A stretch of 64,000 nt of DNA from Paracoccaceae bacterium (GTDB lineage Bacteria > Pseudomonadota > Alphaproteobacteria > Rhizobiales > Stappiaceae): assembly GCA_002709505.1 (NCBI GenBank), contig PARB01000057.1, positions 62,001 through 126,000 on the forward strand. Direction: 5' to 3'. The translations under genes and the position numbers were made by a program. Below the pieces are notes generated by a model. That model had not been told where the DNA came from. It was given only the letters and a program-made list of their open reading frames with translations, and did not search any database. The stretch's first letter is position 1. The number at the start of each line of letters is the position of its first letter. Shown piece by piece: positions 63,831 to 64,000 of this stretch.

Positions 63831-64000
63831 ATGTCCGATGCTCCGTCCGAGCTTCACGTTGAACCGACCAGCGGCGAATTGACGCCCGGAGAAACCGTTG
63901 GCGCCGGAGATCCGGCGGTGACCCTGTGCGAGCTCAAGCTTGCCGCCGTGCTCGAAATCGGGGCCTGGCCGAACCGCCTTGAGGCGGTGACGGAGACGTT
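63831..64000 (+). CDS. Start of a gene, possibly sarcosine oxidase gamma-like (cut by window edge)
   Basis: Fifty-six codons are visible, opening MSDAPSELHVEPTSGELTPG and continuing VTLCELKLAAVLEIGAWPNR, which resembles the N-terminal part of sarcosine oxidase gamma subunits. ATG 63831 has GGGAG upstream. The 200-base gap before it (63631-63830) shows no gene. Assignment rests on a short fragment plus the neighbouring alpha-like gene, so it is tentative. Confidence 0.4.
   Translation, partial: MSDAPSELHVEPTSGELTPGETVGAGDPAVTLCELKLAAVLEIGAWPNRLEAVTET

Overview
The window is about 64 kb of GC-rich DNA. It is packed with short-gap operons and has no rRNA, tRNA, CRISPR array, transposase or phage gene that I can see. 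The gene set points to an alphaproteobacterium, most likely a Hyphomicrobiales member of the Stappia/Roseibium type. The evidence is a fused anthranilate synthase behind a three-Trp leader peptide, a short-chain-acyl-CoA regulator next to propionyl-CoA carboxylase, several oligopeptide-type ABC transporters, a TAXI-type TRAP transporter, and an RpiR regulator with a GGAA-N6-TTCC operator. The taxonomic placement is inference.

Left part (1-20.3 kb): a glutathione transferase start facing an HxlR regulator; trpEG with its attenuator and leader; an amidohydrolase cluster (aspartoacylase-like protein, ArgE, LysR) divergent from a complete five-gene peptide-type ABC transporter that ends in an N-formylglutamate amidohydrolase-like gene; serA behind a structured leader; a cupin; a YceI protein; and a ROK kinase at the end of a second peptide-type ABC operon.

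Middle (20.3-41 kb): a TAXI TRAP transporter lies on the opposite strand between that second ABC operon and its probable binding protein and M20 peptidase. Then come a hypothetical membrane protein, a pirin, and an inositol-type CUT2 sugar transporter divergent from an RpiR regulator, followed by inositol 2-dehydrogenase and a second Gfo/Idh/MocA enzyme. After these are a DUF4239-like membrane protein, a LysR regulator divergent from mmsA, a secreted glycine-rich repeat protein, and an outer-membrane barrel protein.

Right part (41-64 kb): a thiolase; a two-gene operon of a 76-residue peptide with repeated aromatic-x-Gln/Asp motifs and a radical SAM/SPASM enzyme, which looks like a ribosomal peptide (cyclophane-type) system and is the most interesting item here; a ChaN-like protein; a K+/H+ antiporter; a saccharopine-dehydrogenase-family gene with an Lrp regulator and matching inverted-repeat operators; a propionate assimilation block (PccR-like regulator, bioY, pccB, pccA, a small membrane protein, methylmalonyl-CoA mutase); and a LysR regulator facing a molybdenum hydroxylase pair, followed by a sarcosine-oxidase-alpha-like protein that lacks its C-terminal half and the start of another gene.

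Metabolically the window centres on scavenging amides and peptides, sugars/inositol and short acyl-CoAs. MmsA, the thiolase, PccAB and Mcm all feed acetyl-, propionyl- or succinyl-CoA into central metabolism.
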